Translations under genes and position numbers: made by a program | From: Pseudarthrobacter sulfonivorans | GTDB taxonomy: Bacteria > Actinomycetota > Actinomycetes > Actinomycetales > Micrococcaceae | Reading direction: 5' to 3' | DNA length: 64,000 bases | Assembly (NCBI RefSeq): GCF_024391045.1 | Contig: NZ_JANFCZ010000017.1 | Coordinates: 1 to 64,000 of the forward strand | The notes under the pieces: generated by a model | Databases searched by the model: none | Told to the model about the DNA's origin: nothing | The model's input: the letters and a program-made list of their open reading frames with translations, nothing else | In this document: positions 1 through 10,170 of the stretch, in pieces | How the letters are laid out: each line of letters opens with the position of its first letter | Numbering within the stretch: the first letter of the stretch is position 1

Positions 1-642
1 GTGGTCAATCCGGAACACCGCGTCCGGCGGGAACACCGACTCAACAATCTCATTCAACGCCCGGGCGGACTCCAGGTCATGCCCGAACGGCTTCTCGATC
101 ACCACCCGCCGCCACTTCTGCCCGTCAGCCTGCGCCAGACCATGCTTGGAGAGCTGCCGGCAGACCTGCTCAAACGCCTTCGGCGGGATCGAAAGATAAA
201 ACGCGTGATTCCCCCGCGTCCCGCGGTGCTCATCCAACTCCGCGATCGTGTCACCCAGACGCTCAAACGCGTCATCATCATCGAACTCGCCCCGCACAAA
301 ACGGATCCCCTCCGCGAGCTGGTTCCACACCGCCTCATCAAACGGCGTCCGCGCCGACGCCTGAACTGCGGCCTTCACCTGCGCGGCGAACTCCGCATCA
401 TCCCACTCACGCCGGCCGAACCCGACCAACGCGAAACTCGGCGGCAACAACCCCCGGTTCGCCAAGTCATACACCGCCGGCATCAACTTCTTGCGGGCAA
501 GGTCGCCGGTTACTCCGAAGAGGACCAGCGACGATGGCCCGGCAATCCGGTTGAGGCGGCGGTCCCGCGGGTCCCGAAGCGGGTTTCGCCCCGATTTTCC
601 GGACGGCGCGGCTGAATTCCTGCCGTTTTCAGTTTCTGGCAT
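1..642 (-). CDS. zwf: glucose-6-phosphate dehydrogenase (N-terminal part)
   Basis: Oxidises glucose 6-phosphate to 6-phosphogluconolactone with NADP+, the entry step of the oxidative pentose-phosphate pathway (cytosol). The first 214 codons are present; the C-terminal part lies beyond position 1. The Rossmann motif GVTGDLARKKL is near residue 45, and the frame runs to the start of the substrate-binding RIDH motif exactly at the window edge. The ATG at 642 is 15 nt after the pgi stop, so it is the last gene visible in the tkt-tal-pgi-zwf operon. An Ala/Gly/Arg-rich stretch of about 30 residues precedes the dehydrogenase fold. M. tuberculosis keeps zwf2 beside tal and tkt in the same way. Confidence 0.95.
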   Translation of the reverse strand, partial: MPETENGRNSAAPSGKSGRNPLRDPRDRRLNRIAGPSSLVLFGVTGDLARKKLMPAVYDLANRGLLPPSFALVGFGRREWDDAEFAAQVKAAVQASARTPFDEAVWNQLAEGIRFVRGEFDDDDAFERLGDTIAELDEHRGTRGNHAFYLSIPPKAFEQVCRQLSKHGLAQADGQKWRRVVIEKPFGHDLESARALNEIVESVFPPDAVFRIDH

Positions 643-657
643 GGTAGCTGTGGAACC

Positions 658-2292
658 TTAGCTGTCGGAGACGGATGCAGACTGGGCGGCAAGGGCAGTG
701 ATGATTTCCTGCAGCTGTGCAACGCCCGCGGTGCGGTCGGTGAGGTGCAGGCGCAGGACCGGCCGGCCGTGGCCGGCGAGGACCTGGGCGTCCCCGGCGG
801 CCTGGGCGGCAATCAGTTCCCCGAAGGTGAACGGCCGGTCCGGGATGGCCAGATCCTCGGCCGGAGCGGCCGTGACCTGCAAGAACACGCCGATCGCGGG
901 TCCGCCCTTGTGGAACTGCCCGGTGGAGTGCAGGAACCGCGGTCCCCAGCCGAACGTGACGGGCCGGCCGCTGGTGCCCGCGAGCTGGTCACGGATGCCT
1001 TCCAAATCAGCGAACGCGAGCCGGTCGAAGTACGCCTGGACGCTGAGGTAGCTCTCGTCATCGAGCGTTCCCAGCAGGGCGCCGACGGCTTCCTCCGCCG
1101 TGTGGGCACCGCGGAGCCAGTCACCGCCGCGGACCTCGATCGCACCGTCGACAAACGCGGCCGGGGTGGGCTCGGGCTGGGCGTCCAGCAGGCCGCGCGC
1201 AGCCACCTTTGCGGCCTCGACGTCCGGCTGATCGAAGGGGTTGATCCCCAGCAGGCGGCCGGCAACGGCGGTGGCGAATTCCCACACCATCATCTGGGTG
1301 GCGAGTCCGCCGGCGATGGCCACTTCGTTTTCACCAAGTTCGACGTCGGCATCCGCGGCCACCAGCCGCACTACCAGGACGTCCGCCGCACCGGAGCTGA
1401 CCTCCGGTGAGTTGGGTCCGGCCACCACCGGCAGCACCCCCGTGCCGAGCTTGCCCGTGGATTCGGCGATGAGCTGTTCGGCCCAGTCGGCGAACCCCAC
1501 AATCCCGGACCCGTCCTCGGCGATCACGATCTTGTTCCGCAGCGGGTTGGTTCCGCCCAGCGCCGTGCCCAGCGCGAGGCCGATGTTTTCCGGAGCGTCC
1601 TCGTTGAGGATCTCGGCAGCTTCCTCGGCCTCGTCCAGGAACGCCTGGATATCCACACCGGCCAGACCCGAGGGCACCAGACCAAACGCGGTCAGGGCCG
1701 AGTAGCGGCCGCCGACGTTCGGGTCCGCGTTGAACACCGCACGGTACCCGGCCTCACGCGAGGCCTTATCCAACGGCGACCCCGGATCGGTCACAACAAC
1801 AATCCGGCTCTTCGCATCAATACCCGCCTCCGTGAAGGCGTGCTCAAAGATCCGGCGCTGGGAATCGGTTTCCAGGGTCGAACCGGACTTGGACGACACC
1901 ACAATCGCGGTCTCGGCCAGCCGGTCCGCCAACGCGGCCCGGACCTGGTCCGGGTCCGTGCTGTCCAGCACAGTCAGCTCAACGCCAGCGGTACCCGCAA
2001 TGACCTCAGGAGCCAGCGAGGACCCGCCCATGCCACACAACACAATGCGGGAAACGCCGTCGGCCTTGAAAGCATCACGGAGCTCCAGGATGCCCGGCAC
2101 CAGGGCCCGGGAAACGGTAGCCGCCTCCACCCAGCCGAGCCGGACAGCGGACTCGGACTCGGCATCGGGACCCCACAAGGTGCGATCCTTCGCGAAAATC
2201 CGGGTAGCGATGCGGTCCGCCACAAGGGCAGGAAGGTGCTGTTCAAGTGCCTGCCGCGCGGCACCGGTGGCGTCGTAGCTGAGAGTGCTCAT
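658..2292 (-). CDS. pgi: glucose-6-phosphate isomerase
   Basis: Interconverts glucose 6-phosphate and fructose 6-phosphate, linking glycolysis to the pentose-phosphate pathway. The 544-residue protein has the SIS-type sugar-phosphate fold: GMGGSSLAPEV near residue 88 and SSKSGSTLET near 133 are the phosphate-binding loops of the family. It is of the actinobacterial type that travels with transaldolase, not the E. coli type. It sits 6 nt after tal and 15 nt before zwf, so the four genes are very likely one transcript. Pgi inside this operon returns fructose 6-phosphate made by Tal/Tkt directly to Zwf, consistent with a cyclic NADPH-producing pathway (inference). Confidence 0.92.
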   Translation of the reverse strand: MSTLSYDATGAARQALEQHLPALVADRIATRIFAKDRTLWGPDAESESAVRLGWVEAATVSRALVPGILELRDAFKADGVSRIVLCGMGGSSLAPEVIAGTAGVELTVLDSTDPDQVRAALADRLAETAIVVSSKSGSTLETDSQRRIFEHAFTEAGIDAKSRIVVVTDPGSPLDKASREAGYRAVFNADPNVGGRYSALTAFGLVPSGLAGVDIQAFLDEAEEAAEILNEDAPENIGLALGTALGGTNPLRNKIVIAEDGSGIVGFADWAEQLIAESTGKLGTGVLPVVAGPNSPEVSSGAADVLVVRLVAADADVELGENEVAIAGGLATQMMVWEFATAVAGRLLGINPFDQPDVEAAKVAARGLLDAQPEPTPAAFVDGAIEVRGGDWLRGAHTAEEAVGALLGTLDDESYLSVQAYFDRLAFADLEGIRDQLAGTSGRPVTFGWGPRFLHSTGQFHKGGPAIGVFLQVTAAPAEDLAIPDRPFTFGELIAAQAAGDAQVLAGHGRPVLRLHLTDRTAGVAQLQEIITALAAQSASVSDS

Positions 2293-2298
2293 AGTGGG

Positions 2299-3414
2299 TT
2301 AGGAAGCCTTCCGTGCAGAAGCGAGGGCGCCTTCGACGTCGGCCAGCAGTTCCTTCCAGCTGGCCACGAACTTGTCGAGGCCTTCGGACTCGAGGAGGGC
2401 TACCACCTCGTTGTAGGAGATGCCCAGGGCGTCGAGTGCGTCGAGGGTGGCGTTGGCTTCGGCGTAGGTGCCGGAAACGGTGTCGCCCGTGACCACGCCG
2501 TGGTCGAACGTGGCGTCGAGGGTCTTCTCCGGCATGGTGTTGACCACGCCGGGCGCCACGAGCTCCGTTACGTACAGGGTGTCGGGGTAGGCCGGGTCCT
2601 TGACGCCGGTGGAGGCCCACAGCGGACGCTGGGGGAGGGCGCCGGCTTCGGCAAGGAGTGCCCAGCGCTCGGTGGAGAAGAGCTCCTCGTAGACCTGGTA
2701 GGCGAGGCGTGCGTTGGCGACGCCGGCCTTGCCCTTGAGTGCCTTGGCTTCGTCGGTGCCGATGGCGTCGAGGCGCTTGTCGATCTCGGTGTCCACGCGG
2801 GATACGAAGAACGAGGCCACCGAGTGGATCTTGGCGAGGTCATGCCCGTTTTCCTTGGCCTGCTCGAGGCCGGACTGGAAGGCGTTGATGACGGCGCGGT
2901 ACCGCTCCAGGGAGAAGATCAGGGTCACGTTGACGCTGATGCCCTCGGCGAGGGTGGCGGTGATGGCTTCGAGGCCTTCAAGGGTTGCCGGGATCTTGAT
3001 GTGGACGTTGTCCTTGTTGACCTTCTTGTACAGGTGCTTGGCCTCGGCGATGGTGGCCGCCGTGTCCCAGGCAAGGCGCGGGTCAACTTCGATGGACACG
3101 CGGCCGTCGACGCCCTTCGTCGCTGCCGCGACAGGGGCGAACAGGTCGCAGGCGTCGGCGACGTCGGTGGTGGTGATCTCGAAGATGGTCTCTTCGACGC
3201 TGGCGCCGGCTGCTGCCTGGGCCGCGATGGTGGCGTCGTAGTCGGTGCCGGCCGTGATGGCAGCGTGGAAGATGGACGGGTTGGTGGTCACACCAACCAC
3301 GTTCTTCTCTTCGATGAGCTTGCGCAGCGTGCCGGTCTCCAGGCGGCTGCGGGAGAGGTCATCAAGCCAGATGGATACTCCGGCGTCGGAGAGCTGCTGG
3401 GTGGGGGTAGTCAT
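2299..3414 (-). CDS. tal: transaldolase
   Basis: Transfers a dihydroxyacetone unit between sedoheptulose 7-phosphate and glyceraldehyde 3-phosphate in the non-oxidative pentose-phosphate pathway. At 371 residues it has the normal actinobacterial length. The N-terminus [10 protein letters not shown] and the TNPSIF motif identify the family, and the Schiff-base lysine is in KIPATLEG near residue 140. The ATG at 3414 is 23 nt after the tkt stop, with a purine-rich ribosome-binding site in between. It lies between tkt and pgi in the operon. Confidence 0.95.
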   Translation of the reverse strand: MTTPTQQLSDAGVSIWLDDLSRSRLETGTLRKLIEEKNVVGVTTNPSIFHAAITAGTDYDATIAAQAAAGASVEETIFEITTTDVADACDLFAPVAAATKGVDGRVSIEVDPRLAWDTAATIAEAKHLYKKVNKDNVHIKIPATLEGLEAITATLAEGISVNVTLIFSLERYRAVINAFQSGLEQAKENGHDLAKIHSVASFFVSRVDTEIDKRLDAIGTDEAKALKGKAGVANARLAYQVYEELFSTERWALLAEAGALPQRPLWASTGVKDPAYPDTLYVTELVAPGVVNTMPEKTLDATFDHGVVTGDTVSGTYAEANATLDALDALGISYNEVVALLESEGLDKFVASWKELLADVEGALASARKAS

Positions 3415-3437
3415 GGTGTTATCTCCTGGAATCTGTG

Positions 3438-5564
3438 TTAGGCCTGCAGGCCGGCGAGGGAGTCTTTGGCGGCGGCGGCGACAGCCTCCGCGGTGATGCC
3501 GAACTCCTTGAAGAGGCGCTTGTAGTCAGCGGAAGCGCCGTAGTGTTCGAGGCTGATGGAACGGCCGGCGTCGCCAACGAATTCACGCCAGCCCAGGGCC
3601 AGGCCGGCCTCGACGGAGACACGTGCCTTGACGCCGGCGGGCAGCACGGACTCGCGGTAGGCCGCGTCCTGCTTGGTGAACCACTCGACGCACGGCATGG
3701 ACACGACGCGGGCGGCGATGCCTTCGGCCTGGAGGGCTTCGCGGGCCTGGACGGCCAGCTGGACCTCGGACCCGGTGCCGATCAGGATCACGTCGGCCGG
3801 TACGGTGGCGCCGTCCTTGGACGCTTCGGCCAGGACGTAGCCGCCCTTGGCGACGCCTGCAACGGAACCGAACGTGTCGCCGTCGGCCGCTCCTGCACCA
3901 CGCGCATAGGTGGGGATGTTCTGGCGGGTGAGGACGATGCCTGCCGGGTTGGAGTGGTTCTCCAGCATGGTCTTCCAGGCCACGGCGACTTCGTTGGCGT
4001 CGCCGGGGCGGACCACGTCAAGACCGACGATGGCGCGCAGTGACGCGAGCTGCTCCACCGGCTGATGGGTGGGTCCGTCCTCGCCCAGGCCGATGGAGTC
4101 GTGCGTCCACACGTAGATGGACGGCACACCCATGAGGGCGCCGAGGCGGATGGCCGGGCGCTGGTAGTCGCTGAAGATCAGGAACGTGCCGGAGAATGCG
4201 CGGGTGTTGCCGTGCAGTGAAATGCCGTTCACAATCGACGCGGCAGCGTGCTCACGGATGCCGAAGTGCAGGACGCGGCCGTAGGGGTTGCCCTTCCAGG
4301 CGTCGGTCTGCTTGGACGCAGGGATGAACGACGGCGAACCTTCGATGGTGGTGTTGTTGGACTCGGCGAGGTCGGCCGAACCGCCCCACAGTTCCGGCAT
4401 GACCGGGCCCAGCGCGTTCAGGACCTTGCCGGATGCGGCGCGGGTGGAGACGTCCTTGCCGGCCTCAAACACGGGCAGTGCCGCGTCCAGGCCCCCGGGC
4501 AGTTCCTGCGCCTCGACGCGCTGCAGGAGCGCAGCGCCTTCGGGGTTGGCTGCCTGCCAGGCGTTGAAGGATTCTTCCCATTCCTTGCGGGCGGAGGCGC
4601 CGCGGTCAACCACGCTGCGGGCGTGGGCCAGGACTTCCTGGTCAACCTCGAAGGACTTGGCGGGGTCGAAGCCCAGGACCTCCTTCAACGCGGCGACTTC
4701 CACGGCACCGAGTGCGGAGCCGTGGATCTTGCCGGTGTTCTGCTTCTTCGGTGCCGGGTAGCCGATGATGGTGCGCAGCGAGATGATGGACGGCTTGGAC
4801 GTCTCGGCCTTCGCCGCGAGCAGGGCCGAGTACAGCTCCTGGACGTCTTCGACGTATTCGCCCGTCTTGGTCCAGTCCACGCGCTGGGTGTGCCAGCCGT
4901 AGGCCTCGTAGCGCTTGAGGACATCCTCGGTGAAGGAGATGTCGGTGTCGTCCTCGATGGAGATGTGGTTCTCGTCGTAGACCACCACGAGGTTACCCAG
5001 TTCCTGGTGGCCGGCCAGCGAGGAAGCCTCGGACGTGACGCCTTCCTGGAGATCGCCGTCGGAGGCGATCACCCAGATGGTGTGGTCGAACGGGCTTTCG
5101 CCGGCGGCAGCATCGGCGTCGAACAGGCCGCGCATCCGGCGCTGCGAGTAGGCGAAGCCCACGGAGGAGGCCAGGCCCTGGCCCAGCGGGCCGGTGGTGA
5201 TTTCCACACCGGCGGTGTGCTTGTACTCCGGGTGGCCGGGGGTCAGCGAACCCCAGGTGCGCAACGCCTCAAGGTCCTTCAGTTCCAGGCCGTAGCCGGA
5301 GAGGAACAGCTGGATGTAGAGGGTCAGCGAAGTGTGGCCGGGGGACAGGATGAAACGGTCGCGTCCCAGCCAGGCCGGGTTCTGGGGATCGTGGCGCATC
5401 AGTTTCTGGAAAAGAAGGTAGGCGGCCGGGGCCAGGCTCATGGCCGTGCCGGGGTGGCCGTTACCGACCTTCTCCACAGCGTCCGCGGCCAGAACACGGA
5501 TGGTATCCACCGCGCGCTGGTCCAAGCTGGTCCATGACAGTTCTTGCTCTTCCAAATGTGGCAC
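3438..5564 (-). CDS. tkt: transketolase
   Basis: Thiamine-diphosphate enzyme moving two-carbon ketol units between sugar phosphates. The cofactor motif [14 protein letters not shown] is near residue 160, [13 protein letters not shown] is near the N-terminus, and the C-terminal transketolase domain is complete (708 residues). The GTG at 5564 was chosen because GAGAGGGG lies about 10 nt upstream; TTG at 5555 is the alternative. The frame stays open a further 246 codons upstream, across the start of ctaB on the other strand. That extension has no family similarity and is a high-GC artefact. First gene of the tkt-tal-pgi-zwf operon. Confidence 0.94.
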   Translation of the reverse strand: MPHLEEQELSWTSLDQRAVDTIRVLAADAVEKVGNGHPGTAMSLAPAAYLLFQKLMRHDPQNPAWLGRDRFILSPGHTSLTLYIQLFLSGYGLELKDLEALRTWGSLTPGHPEYKHTAGVEITTGPLGQGLASSVGFAYSQRRMRGLFDADAAAGESPFDHTIWVIASDGDLQEGVTSEASSLAGHQELGNLVVVYDENHISIEDDTDISFTEDVLKRYEAYGWHTQRVDWTKTGEYVEDVQELYSALLAAKAETSKPSIISLRTIIGYPAPKKQNTGKIHGSALGAVEVAALKEVLGFDPAKSFEVDQEVLAHARSVVDRGASARKEWEESFNAWQAANPEGAALLQRVEAQELPGGLDAALPVFEAGKDVSTRAASGKVLNALGPVMPELWGGSADLAESNNTTIEGSPSFIPASKQTDAWKGNPYGRVLHFGIREHAAASIVNGISLHGNTRAFSGTFLIFSDYQRPAIRLGALMGVPSIYVWTHDSIGLGEDGPTHQPVEQLASLRAIVGLDVVRPGDANEVAVAWKTMLENHSNPAGIVLTRQNIPTYARGAGAADGDTFGSVAGVAKGGYVLAEASKDGATVPADVILIGTGSEVQLAVQAREALQAEGIAARVVSMPCVEWFTKQDAAYRESVLPAGVKARVSVEAGLALGWREFVGDAGRSISLEHYGASADYKRLFKEFGITAEAVAAAAKDSLAGLQA

Positions 5565-6060
5565 GAAAACCGGGCCCCTCTCTGTGCTGACGGCGACACG
5601 GCGGTTACGGTCCGCGGCACGCTGAGGCGCCGCTGCGGTGTACCAGCCGTTCACCATCGAAACGTGGATCTCTAACTCAGACACAGACCAATGGGAATGC
5701 GGTTTCCGCCGCTTTCCCAGTGCGTGCTGATCTGGTGACAGCTTAGCTCCATTCCACGCTTCGGGCGGCTCAAATCTCATGTTTTGGACGCAATTTCGCT
5801 TTATGTGAATGAGTGTTCCGTGCGGTTGAGTTAATCTGCTCGAATTGGCCTGCGAGCAATCATCAGGGCCTATTGAGCGGGGATCTGTCGCAAATGCGCA
5901 CGGTATGATATTTGGAGGCCGACGCCGGATGGCCGTGCCCTTCGGGGTCTGCGGGCCAGCGGTACTGCGGGCGCCCTTGACCGATGACAATGGCGGGTGC
6001 CCGGGCAAACGGCCGCGAGATCCAGCTGCACTGACAGACAGAACTGCCAAACAAGAACGG
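5565..6060. other. divergent intergenic region between tkt and ctaB
   Basis: About 500 bp without a convincing gene. It must hold the promoters of both divergent genes. A good plus-strand -10 hexamer, TATGAT, is at 5904-5909, but no matching -35 box is spaced correctly. The short frames here lack codon bias and were not called. No riboswitch-like structure was recognised. Confidence 0.5.
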
Positions 6061-7020
6061 GTGACTGCCACCGTGAGCACAACCGATACGCCGCTAAATG
6101 CTGCCCCCGCCCGAGGGAGGGCCGGGCTGGCCCGAAAGGCCAAGGCGTATTTCGCCCTCACCAAACCACGCGTCATCGAGCTGCTCCTCGTCAGTACGTT
6201 GCCCACCATGATTTTTGCCCAGCGCGGTTTCCCCTCGATCGGACTGATCCTGGCCACGCTGATCGGTGGCGCGTTTGCGGCCGGCAGTGCCGGTGCGTTC
6301 AACTGCTATTTCGACCGCGACATCGACAAGTTGATGCACCGCACCGAAAACCGGCCGCTCGTCACCGGGGAAGTGACCCCGCGCGAGGCCCTGATCTTCT
6401 CCTGGCTGCTCGGTGCGGCCGCCATCGCCATCCTCTGGTTCGGGGCCAACGCCCTCGCTGCATGGCTCGGAGTGGCTGCCATTTTCTTCTACGTGGTCAT
6501 CTACACCCTGATCCTCAAACGCCGCACCGCACAGAACATCGTGTGGGGAGGGGCCGCGGGCTGTTTCCCGGTGGTGATCGGGTGGGCTGCCGTGACCGAC
6601 CGCGTGGAGTGGCCCGCCATCATCCTCTTTATGGTGATCTTCCTTTGGACCCCGCCGCATTACTGGCCGCTCTCCATGCGTTACGGCGAGGATTACCGCA
6701 ACGCCAACGTCCCCATGCTCGGCGCCATCGCCGGAGCAAAGGTGGTTTCCGTTCAGGTTGTCCTTTACGCCTGGGCCATGGTGGCCTGTTCCCTGCTGCT
6801 GGTCCCGGCCGGCGGCGCGGGCTGGGTCTACACCGTGACCGCGGTCCTGGCCGGGGCCTGGTTCCTCTACGAATCCCATGCACTTTACAACCGGGCCCAG
6901 CGCGAGGATATCCCGGACAAGAAGGCCATGAAGGTCTTCCACGGCTCCATCAGCTACCTGACCCTGCTGTTTATCGCACTGGCAGTGGATCCGTTTATCG
7001 GGTCCGCCATCATCGGCTGA
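6061..7020 (+). CDS. ctaB: haem O synthase (protohaem IX farnesyltransferase)
   Basis: Membrane UbiA-family prenyltransferase that adds a farnesyl group to haem B to make haem O for the aa3 oxidase. The first aspartate-rich motif [19 protein letters not shown] follows the second membrane segment. The second loop [10 protein letters not shown] and about nine hydrophobic segments complete the family pattern in 319 residues. The start is taken at GTG 6061 because homologues, as I recall them, begin [15 protein letters not shown] 6073 is possible. A longer open frame to 5845 has no family similarity. It is followed by a hairpin at 7062-7097 and faces ctaA, the next enzyme of the pathway. Confidence 0.93.
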   Translation: MTATVSTTDTPLNAAPARGRAGLARKAKAYFALTKPRVIELLLVSTLPTMIFAQRGFPSIGLILATLIGGAFAAGSAGAFNCYFDRDIDKLMHRTENRPLVTGEVTPREALIFSWLLGAAAIAILWFGANALAAWLGVAAIFFYVVIYTLILKRRTAQNIVWGGAAGCFPVVIGWAAVTDRVEWPAIILFMVIFLWTPPHYWPLSMRYGEDYRNANVPMLGAIAGAKVVSVQVVLYAWAMVACSLLLVPAGGAGWVYTVTAVLAGAWFLYESHALYNRAQREDIPDKKAMKVFHGSISYLTLLFIALAVDPFIGSAIIG

Positions 7021-7061
7021 CCCTCCCACCCGACCCTCTGTCACTTCCTGCACGTACTAGG

Positions 7062-7097
7062 GCAACCCTCTCGCACTCCAAAGTGCGGGAGGGTTGC
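7062..7097 (+). terminator. hairpin downstream of ctaB
   Basis: A 16-bp stem (arms 7062-7077 and 7082-7097, one G-T wobble) with loop CCAA, 41 nt after the ctaB stop, followed by TTGGTTTC. Probably the ctaB terminator. Confidence 0.7.
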
Positions 7098-7327
7098 TTG
7101 GTTTCGTGGGAGGTGTGGTTCGGGCCATCGGGGCGCAGCACAACCCCTGCCACGAAGGCGCGAATCAGTCGCCCTGAAGCAGTCAGACGGAACCGCTTCA
7201 GCACAAGCGCGCGGCGGCGCACCTTAGTAAAAGCGCAGGTACCGCAAGAGGGTCCGCCGATTTCCGGTAGGTACTGCGAGAGCGTTCGGAAAAATGCCAC
7301 AATAAGGGAGAGAGCGTCGTTAAAGGG

Positions 7328-7360
7328 AAGTGCCACGGTTCCGTTGGAACCGTGGCACTT
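7328..7360. terminator. perfect 15-bp hairpin near the ctaA 3' end
   Basis: Arms AAGTGCCACGGTTCC (7328-7342) and its exact complement (7346-7360) with a GTT loop. It lies 26 nt beyond the ctaA stop, on the ctaA transcript. There is no T-run on the plus strand; CCCTTTAACG follows on the minus strand. Probably terminates ctaA and backs up termination of ctaB. Confidence 0.6.
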
Positions 7361-7386
7361 CTGCGTTGCGGGCTAAAGAATTGCGG

Positions 7387-8331
7387 CTACTTCGTTGGGC
7401 TGGAATGCGCGACGTCGGCCGCGTTGGTGGCGGCGCCCATCAACAGTGCCGCACCCAACATGTGGGCGCCCACCAGCAGGGCAGGGATCCCGTTGTAGTA
7501 CTGCGTGAAGCCGATGACCGCCTGAAGCAGCGTGACGGCCAGCAGCAGGACCGTCGCCGTCCTGAACGGGCCCGTGATCCGGCGGGTAAACACCAGCACC
7601 AGCGCGAACAGGGTTCCGGCCGTCACCAGATAGGCCGGCACGGCGTGGATGTGCGAGAAAAGGTCCCAGTCCAGCCCGTTGCGCGGTGCGTCGGCATCCC
7701 CGGCATGCGGACCTGCCCCGGTCACCACAACGCCGAGCATGACCGCCAGAGCCGAGAACAGTGCGACGGCGGCGGTCACCGGGCGCAGTACGCCCGGCAA
7801 CGCAGGCCGTGACATGGTGGCAAGCCGGCCGGTGCGCCCGTAGGCCCGGTTCACCAGCAGGGTGGCGATAACCACCAGCGCCATCGACACCAGGAAGTGG
7901 AGGCCCACCACCCAGGGATTGAGGTTGGTGAGGACGGTGATGCCGCCGATCACCGCCTGTGCCGGGATGCTGGCCAGGAGGCCCAGTGCCAGCAGGAACA
8001 GGTCGCGGCGTTCCTTTCGCAGGTTCCACAGGTACACCAGCATCAGCACCGCGACTGCGGCCAGGGCGAAGGTCAGGAGCCTGTTGCCGAACTCGATGAA
8101 CCCATGGATTCCCATCTCGGCGGTGTTGACCAAGGAGGTGTCGGTACAGCGCGGCCACGTCGGGCAGCCCAGTCCGGACGCGGTCAGCCGGACCGCGCCG
8201 CCGGTGACCACCAGCAGGGTCTGGCCAATAAGGGAGGCCACGGCAAGGCGGCGCACCCGGGCGTCGACGGTACGGGGAAGCCGCGCTGTCAGGCGGCCGG
8301 CAAACTCGGGAAGGCGTGAAGCCGTGCTCAC
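7387..8331 (-). CDS. ctaA: haem A synthase (CtaA/COX15 family)
   Basis: Converts haem O to haem A in the membrane for cytochrome aa3 oxidase. The 314-residue protein has about eight hydrophobic segments. The four conserved haem-ligand histidine regions are visible as HGFIEFGNR, GLHFLVS, HIHAVPAYL and GAHMLGA. Start GTG 8331 lies 7 nt after the stop of the upstream ABC permease, so ctaA is the last gene of a three-gene minus-strand operon. A further 27 in-frame codons upstream lie within the permease gene and were rejected. Confidence 0.92.
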   Translation of the reverse strand: MSTASRLPEFAGRLTARLPRTVDARVRRLAVASLIGQTLLVVTGGAVRLTASGLGCPTWPRCTDTSLVNTAEMGIHGFIEFGNRLLTFALAAVAVLMLVYLWNLRKERRDLFLLALGLLASIPAQAVIGGITVLTNLNPWVVGLHFLVSMALVVIATLLVNRAYGRTGRLATMSRPALPGVLRPVTAAVALFSALAVMLGVVVTGAGPHAGDADAPRNGLDWDLFSHIHAVPAYLVTAGTLFALVLVFTRRITGPFRTATVLLLAVTLLQAVIGFTQYYNGIPALLVGAHMLGAALLMGAATNAADVAHSSPTK

Positions 8332-8338
8332 GGATATC

Positions 8339-9109
8339 TCAATTCCACTTGAACCAACGGATGGCTGCTGCGCCGGCAAGGACTGTCCAGAACAGCAGTA
8401 TGAGGGCGGCACCGAAATTAACGGTGCCGGAGAGGAAGGCCTCGCGCAAGGCGGCGCCCAATGCGCCCGAGGGCAGATAGTGCACGATTCCCTGGACGAG
8501 CGCAGGCAGCCGATCGGCGGGAATCACGATGCCGCCGAGGGCTCCGAGCAGGATCCACAACAGGTTGGTGATCGCCAGTGTGGCCTCAGGCCGGACGGTG
8601 CCGGCCACCAGCAGCCCCAGCGCAGTGAACGCCGCGGCGCCCAGGACCAGCAGCGCCAGGCCGGGCAGCCACGCCGCTGCCGGCGGGGTCCAGCCGAGGA
8701 ACAGCGCAACCACCGAGACAACCACTACCTGCAGCGCAAGGACGGTCAGGACCGCCAACACCTTTCCGGCGATGAGTCCGGGACGGCCCAGGGGCGTGGT
8801 GGAGAGGAACCGAAGGACCCCGTACCTGCGGTCGAAGCCGGTGGCGATTCCCTGGCCGGTAAAGGCTGTGGACAGCGCGCAGAGCGCCAGGATGCCGGGC
8901 ACAGCTATGTTGACGCGGCTGCCACCGAGGCCGTCCAGGAGCGGTGTGACGGTCAGGCCTATCAGCGCGAGCAGCGGCAGGACCACTGCGAGGATGAGCT
9001 GCTCGCCGTTCCTGAGCATGGCAACTGCTTCGTATTTGCCTTGGAGGAGGATGCGGCGGACGAGGGTCGCGGGGGCTTGACGTGCAGCGGCGTCCGGCAT
9101 GGCGGTCAT
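8339..9109 (-). CDS. ABC-2 type transporter permease
   Basis: Integral membrane subunit of an ABC exporter. Its 256 residues contain about six hydrophobic segments, with the ABC-2 permease layout (cytoplasmic N-terminus, long first loop, LGRPGLIAGK region). The ATG at 9109 overlaps the TGA of the ATPase gene as ATGA, implying translational coupling and a shared complex. The substrate cannot be read from sequence. An ABC exporter beside ctaA and upstream of suf is also found in M. tuberculosis (Rv1456c-Rv1458c region), which hints at a role linked to haem/oxidase assembly (inference). Confidence 0.85.
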   Translation of the reverse strand: MTAMPDAAARQAPATLVRRILLQGKYEAVAMLRNGEQLILAVVLPLLALIGLTVTPLLDGLGGSRVNIAVPGILALCALSTAFTGQGIATGFDRRYGVLRFLSTTPLGRPGLIAGKVLAVLTVLALQVVVVSVVALFLGWTPPAAAWLPGLALLVLGAAAFTALGLLVAGTVRPEATLAITNLLWILLGALGGIVIPADRLPALVQGIVHYLPSGALGAALREAFLSGTVNFGAALILLFWTVLAGAAAIRWFKWN

Positions 9110-10071
9110 CGGATTTCCTTTCCCGAAACGTCGAGGAACACGTCTTCGAGGCTTCGCGCCGCAAGGTTGAGCGAGGTGGGCATCACTCCGTGGGCGGCCC
9201 ACCAGGAGGCCAGCGCGGCTAGGTCGTGGGGCGTGAGCGGCCCAGTGGCAACATAGCTGCCGGCACGTGTTTCGCTGACGGTGATGGTCTCGGGAAGGAC
9301 TCCGGAGAGGTTGAGCCTGGCATCGGCTTCAAAGAGGAGGGTGCGGATATGCTCGCCGGATTCGACGGCGGGCTCCCGCTGGAGAAGCTGTGCAACGGTG
9401 CCTTCCGCGACGTTCCGGCCGGCGTCGATGATGTAGACGTAATCCGCCAGGCGCTGTGCGTCATCCATGAGGTGGGTGGTGAGGATGATTCCCATTCCGG
9501 CGTCCCGCAGCTCGGCAATAAGCTCAAAAACCAACTGCCGGGACTGCGGGTCCAACCCTGCGCTCGGCTCATCCAGGAAGAGGACCTCCGGATTGCCGAT
9601 GAGCGCCGCGGCAAGGGCCAGCCGCTGTTTCTGTCCGCCGGAGAGCCGGCGAACAGTGGTCCGGGCAAAGGAATCGATGCCGAGCCGGTCCACCAGTTCG
9701 TCAACGGACCGCGGCCGGGCGTACATCCCGGCAATGTGGCGCAGCAAGGGAATGGGCCGGGCCGACGGCGGGAGGCCACCGTCCTGCAGCATCACACCCA
9801 CTCGGGAGCGCAACTCAGCCCCCGCGCGGCCGGGATCCTGCCCCAGCAGCGAAATGGATCCACCGCTGCGCGTCTGCAGTCCCTGCGCGCATTCGATGGT
9901 GGTCGTCTTCCCGGCGCCGTTGGCCCCGAGCAGCGCGGTCACCTGGCCGCGTTCGGCGTGGAGCGAGACGCCGCTCACCACCCGGAGCATCTTTCCATCC
10001 AGACTGGCCAGCGGACCAACATCCTTAATTAACCCGCTGATGGACAGAACCGGGGATTCGGGGGATCGCAC
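9106..10071 (-). CDS. ABC transporter ATP-binding protein
   Basis: ATPase subunit for the adjacent permease (321 residues). The Walker A GANGAGKTT is near residue 49, the signature LSGGQKQRLALA near 144, Walker B VLFLDEPSAGLD near 164, and the H-loop TTHLMDD near 198. The C-terminal ~100 residues form an extension typical of drug/lipid exporter ATPases. Starts with GTG at 10071. TAGAAT ends 6 nt upstream, so a leaderless transcript is likely. Divergent from sufR across 124 bp. Confidence 0.9.
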   Translation of the reverse strand: MRSPESPVLSISGLIKDVGPLASLDGKMLRVVSGVSLHAERGQVTALLGANGAGKTTTIECAQGLQTRSGGSISLLGQDPGRAGAELRSRVGVMLQDGGLPPSARPIPLLRHIAGMYARPRSVDELVDRLGIDSFARTTVRRLSGGQKQRLALAAALIGNPEVLFLDEPSAGLDPQSRQLVFELIAELRDAGMGIILTTHLMDDAQRLADYVYIIDAGRNVAEGTVAQLLQREPAVESGEHIRTLLFEADARLNLSGVLPETITVSETRAGSYVATGPLTPHDLAALASWWAAHGVMPTSLNLAARSLEDVFLDVSGKEIR

Positions 10072-10077
10072 CCCAGC

Positions 10078-10083
10078 ATTCTA
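10078..10083 (-). promoter_or_regulatory. -10 box for the ABC/ctaA operon
   Basis: TAGAAT on the minus strand, 6 nt before GTG 10071. Fits a leaderless promoter. Confidence 0.55.
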
Positions 10084-10095
10084 CGCGATGTAGTA

Positions 10096-10129
10096 CAGGC
10101 CGGGGTTGCTGCCGCCAGCACCCGGCCTG
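10096..10129. promoter_or_regulatory. hairpin in the ABC/sufR divergent region
   Basis: Nine-bp arms CAGGCCGGG (10096-10104) and CCCGGCCTG (10121-10129) enclose an inner 5-bp stem TGCTG/CAGCA (10107-10111, 10116-10120) with a CCGC loop. It lies upstream of the -10 boxes of both divergent genes and could be an operator or an old terminator. Confidence 0.4.
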
Positions 10130-10170
10130 GCGCAGGTCAGCCTCGCCTTACTGGAACGGGGGACTAAATT

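Larger units (their letters stand above)
7021..7386. other. convergent gap between ctaB and ctaA
   Basis: A 366-bp gap between two converging haem genes. It contains two strong hairpins (7062-7097 and 7328-7360). Between them, at about 7100-7327, I see no gene with codon bias and no further repeat. Confidence 0.6.

Noticed and set aside
1840..3441. 533-codon plus-strand frame opposite pgi and tal
   Set aside because: Same antisense effect; no domain and no initiation signal.
4248..5537. 429-codon plus-strand frame opposite tkt
   Set aside because: Gly/Val-rich translation with no family features; tkt is unambiguous.
5565..6302. 246-codon N-terminal extension of transketolase
   Set aside because: Runs across the ctaB start, has no similarity to transketolases, and a well-placed ribosome-binding site supports GTG 5564.
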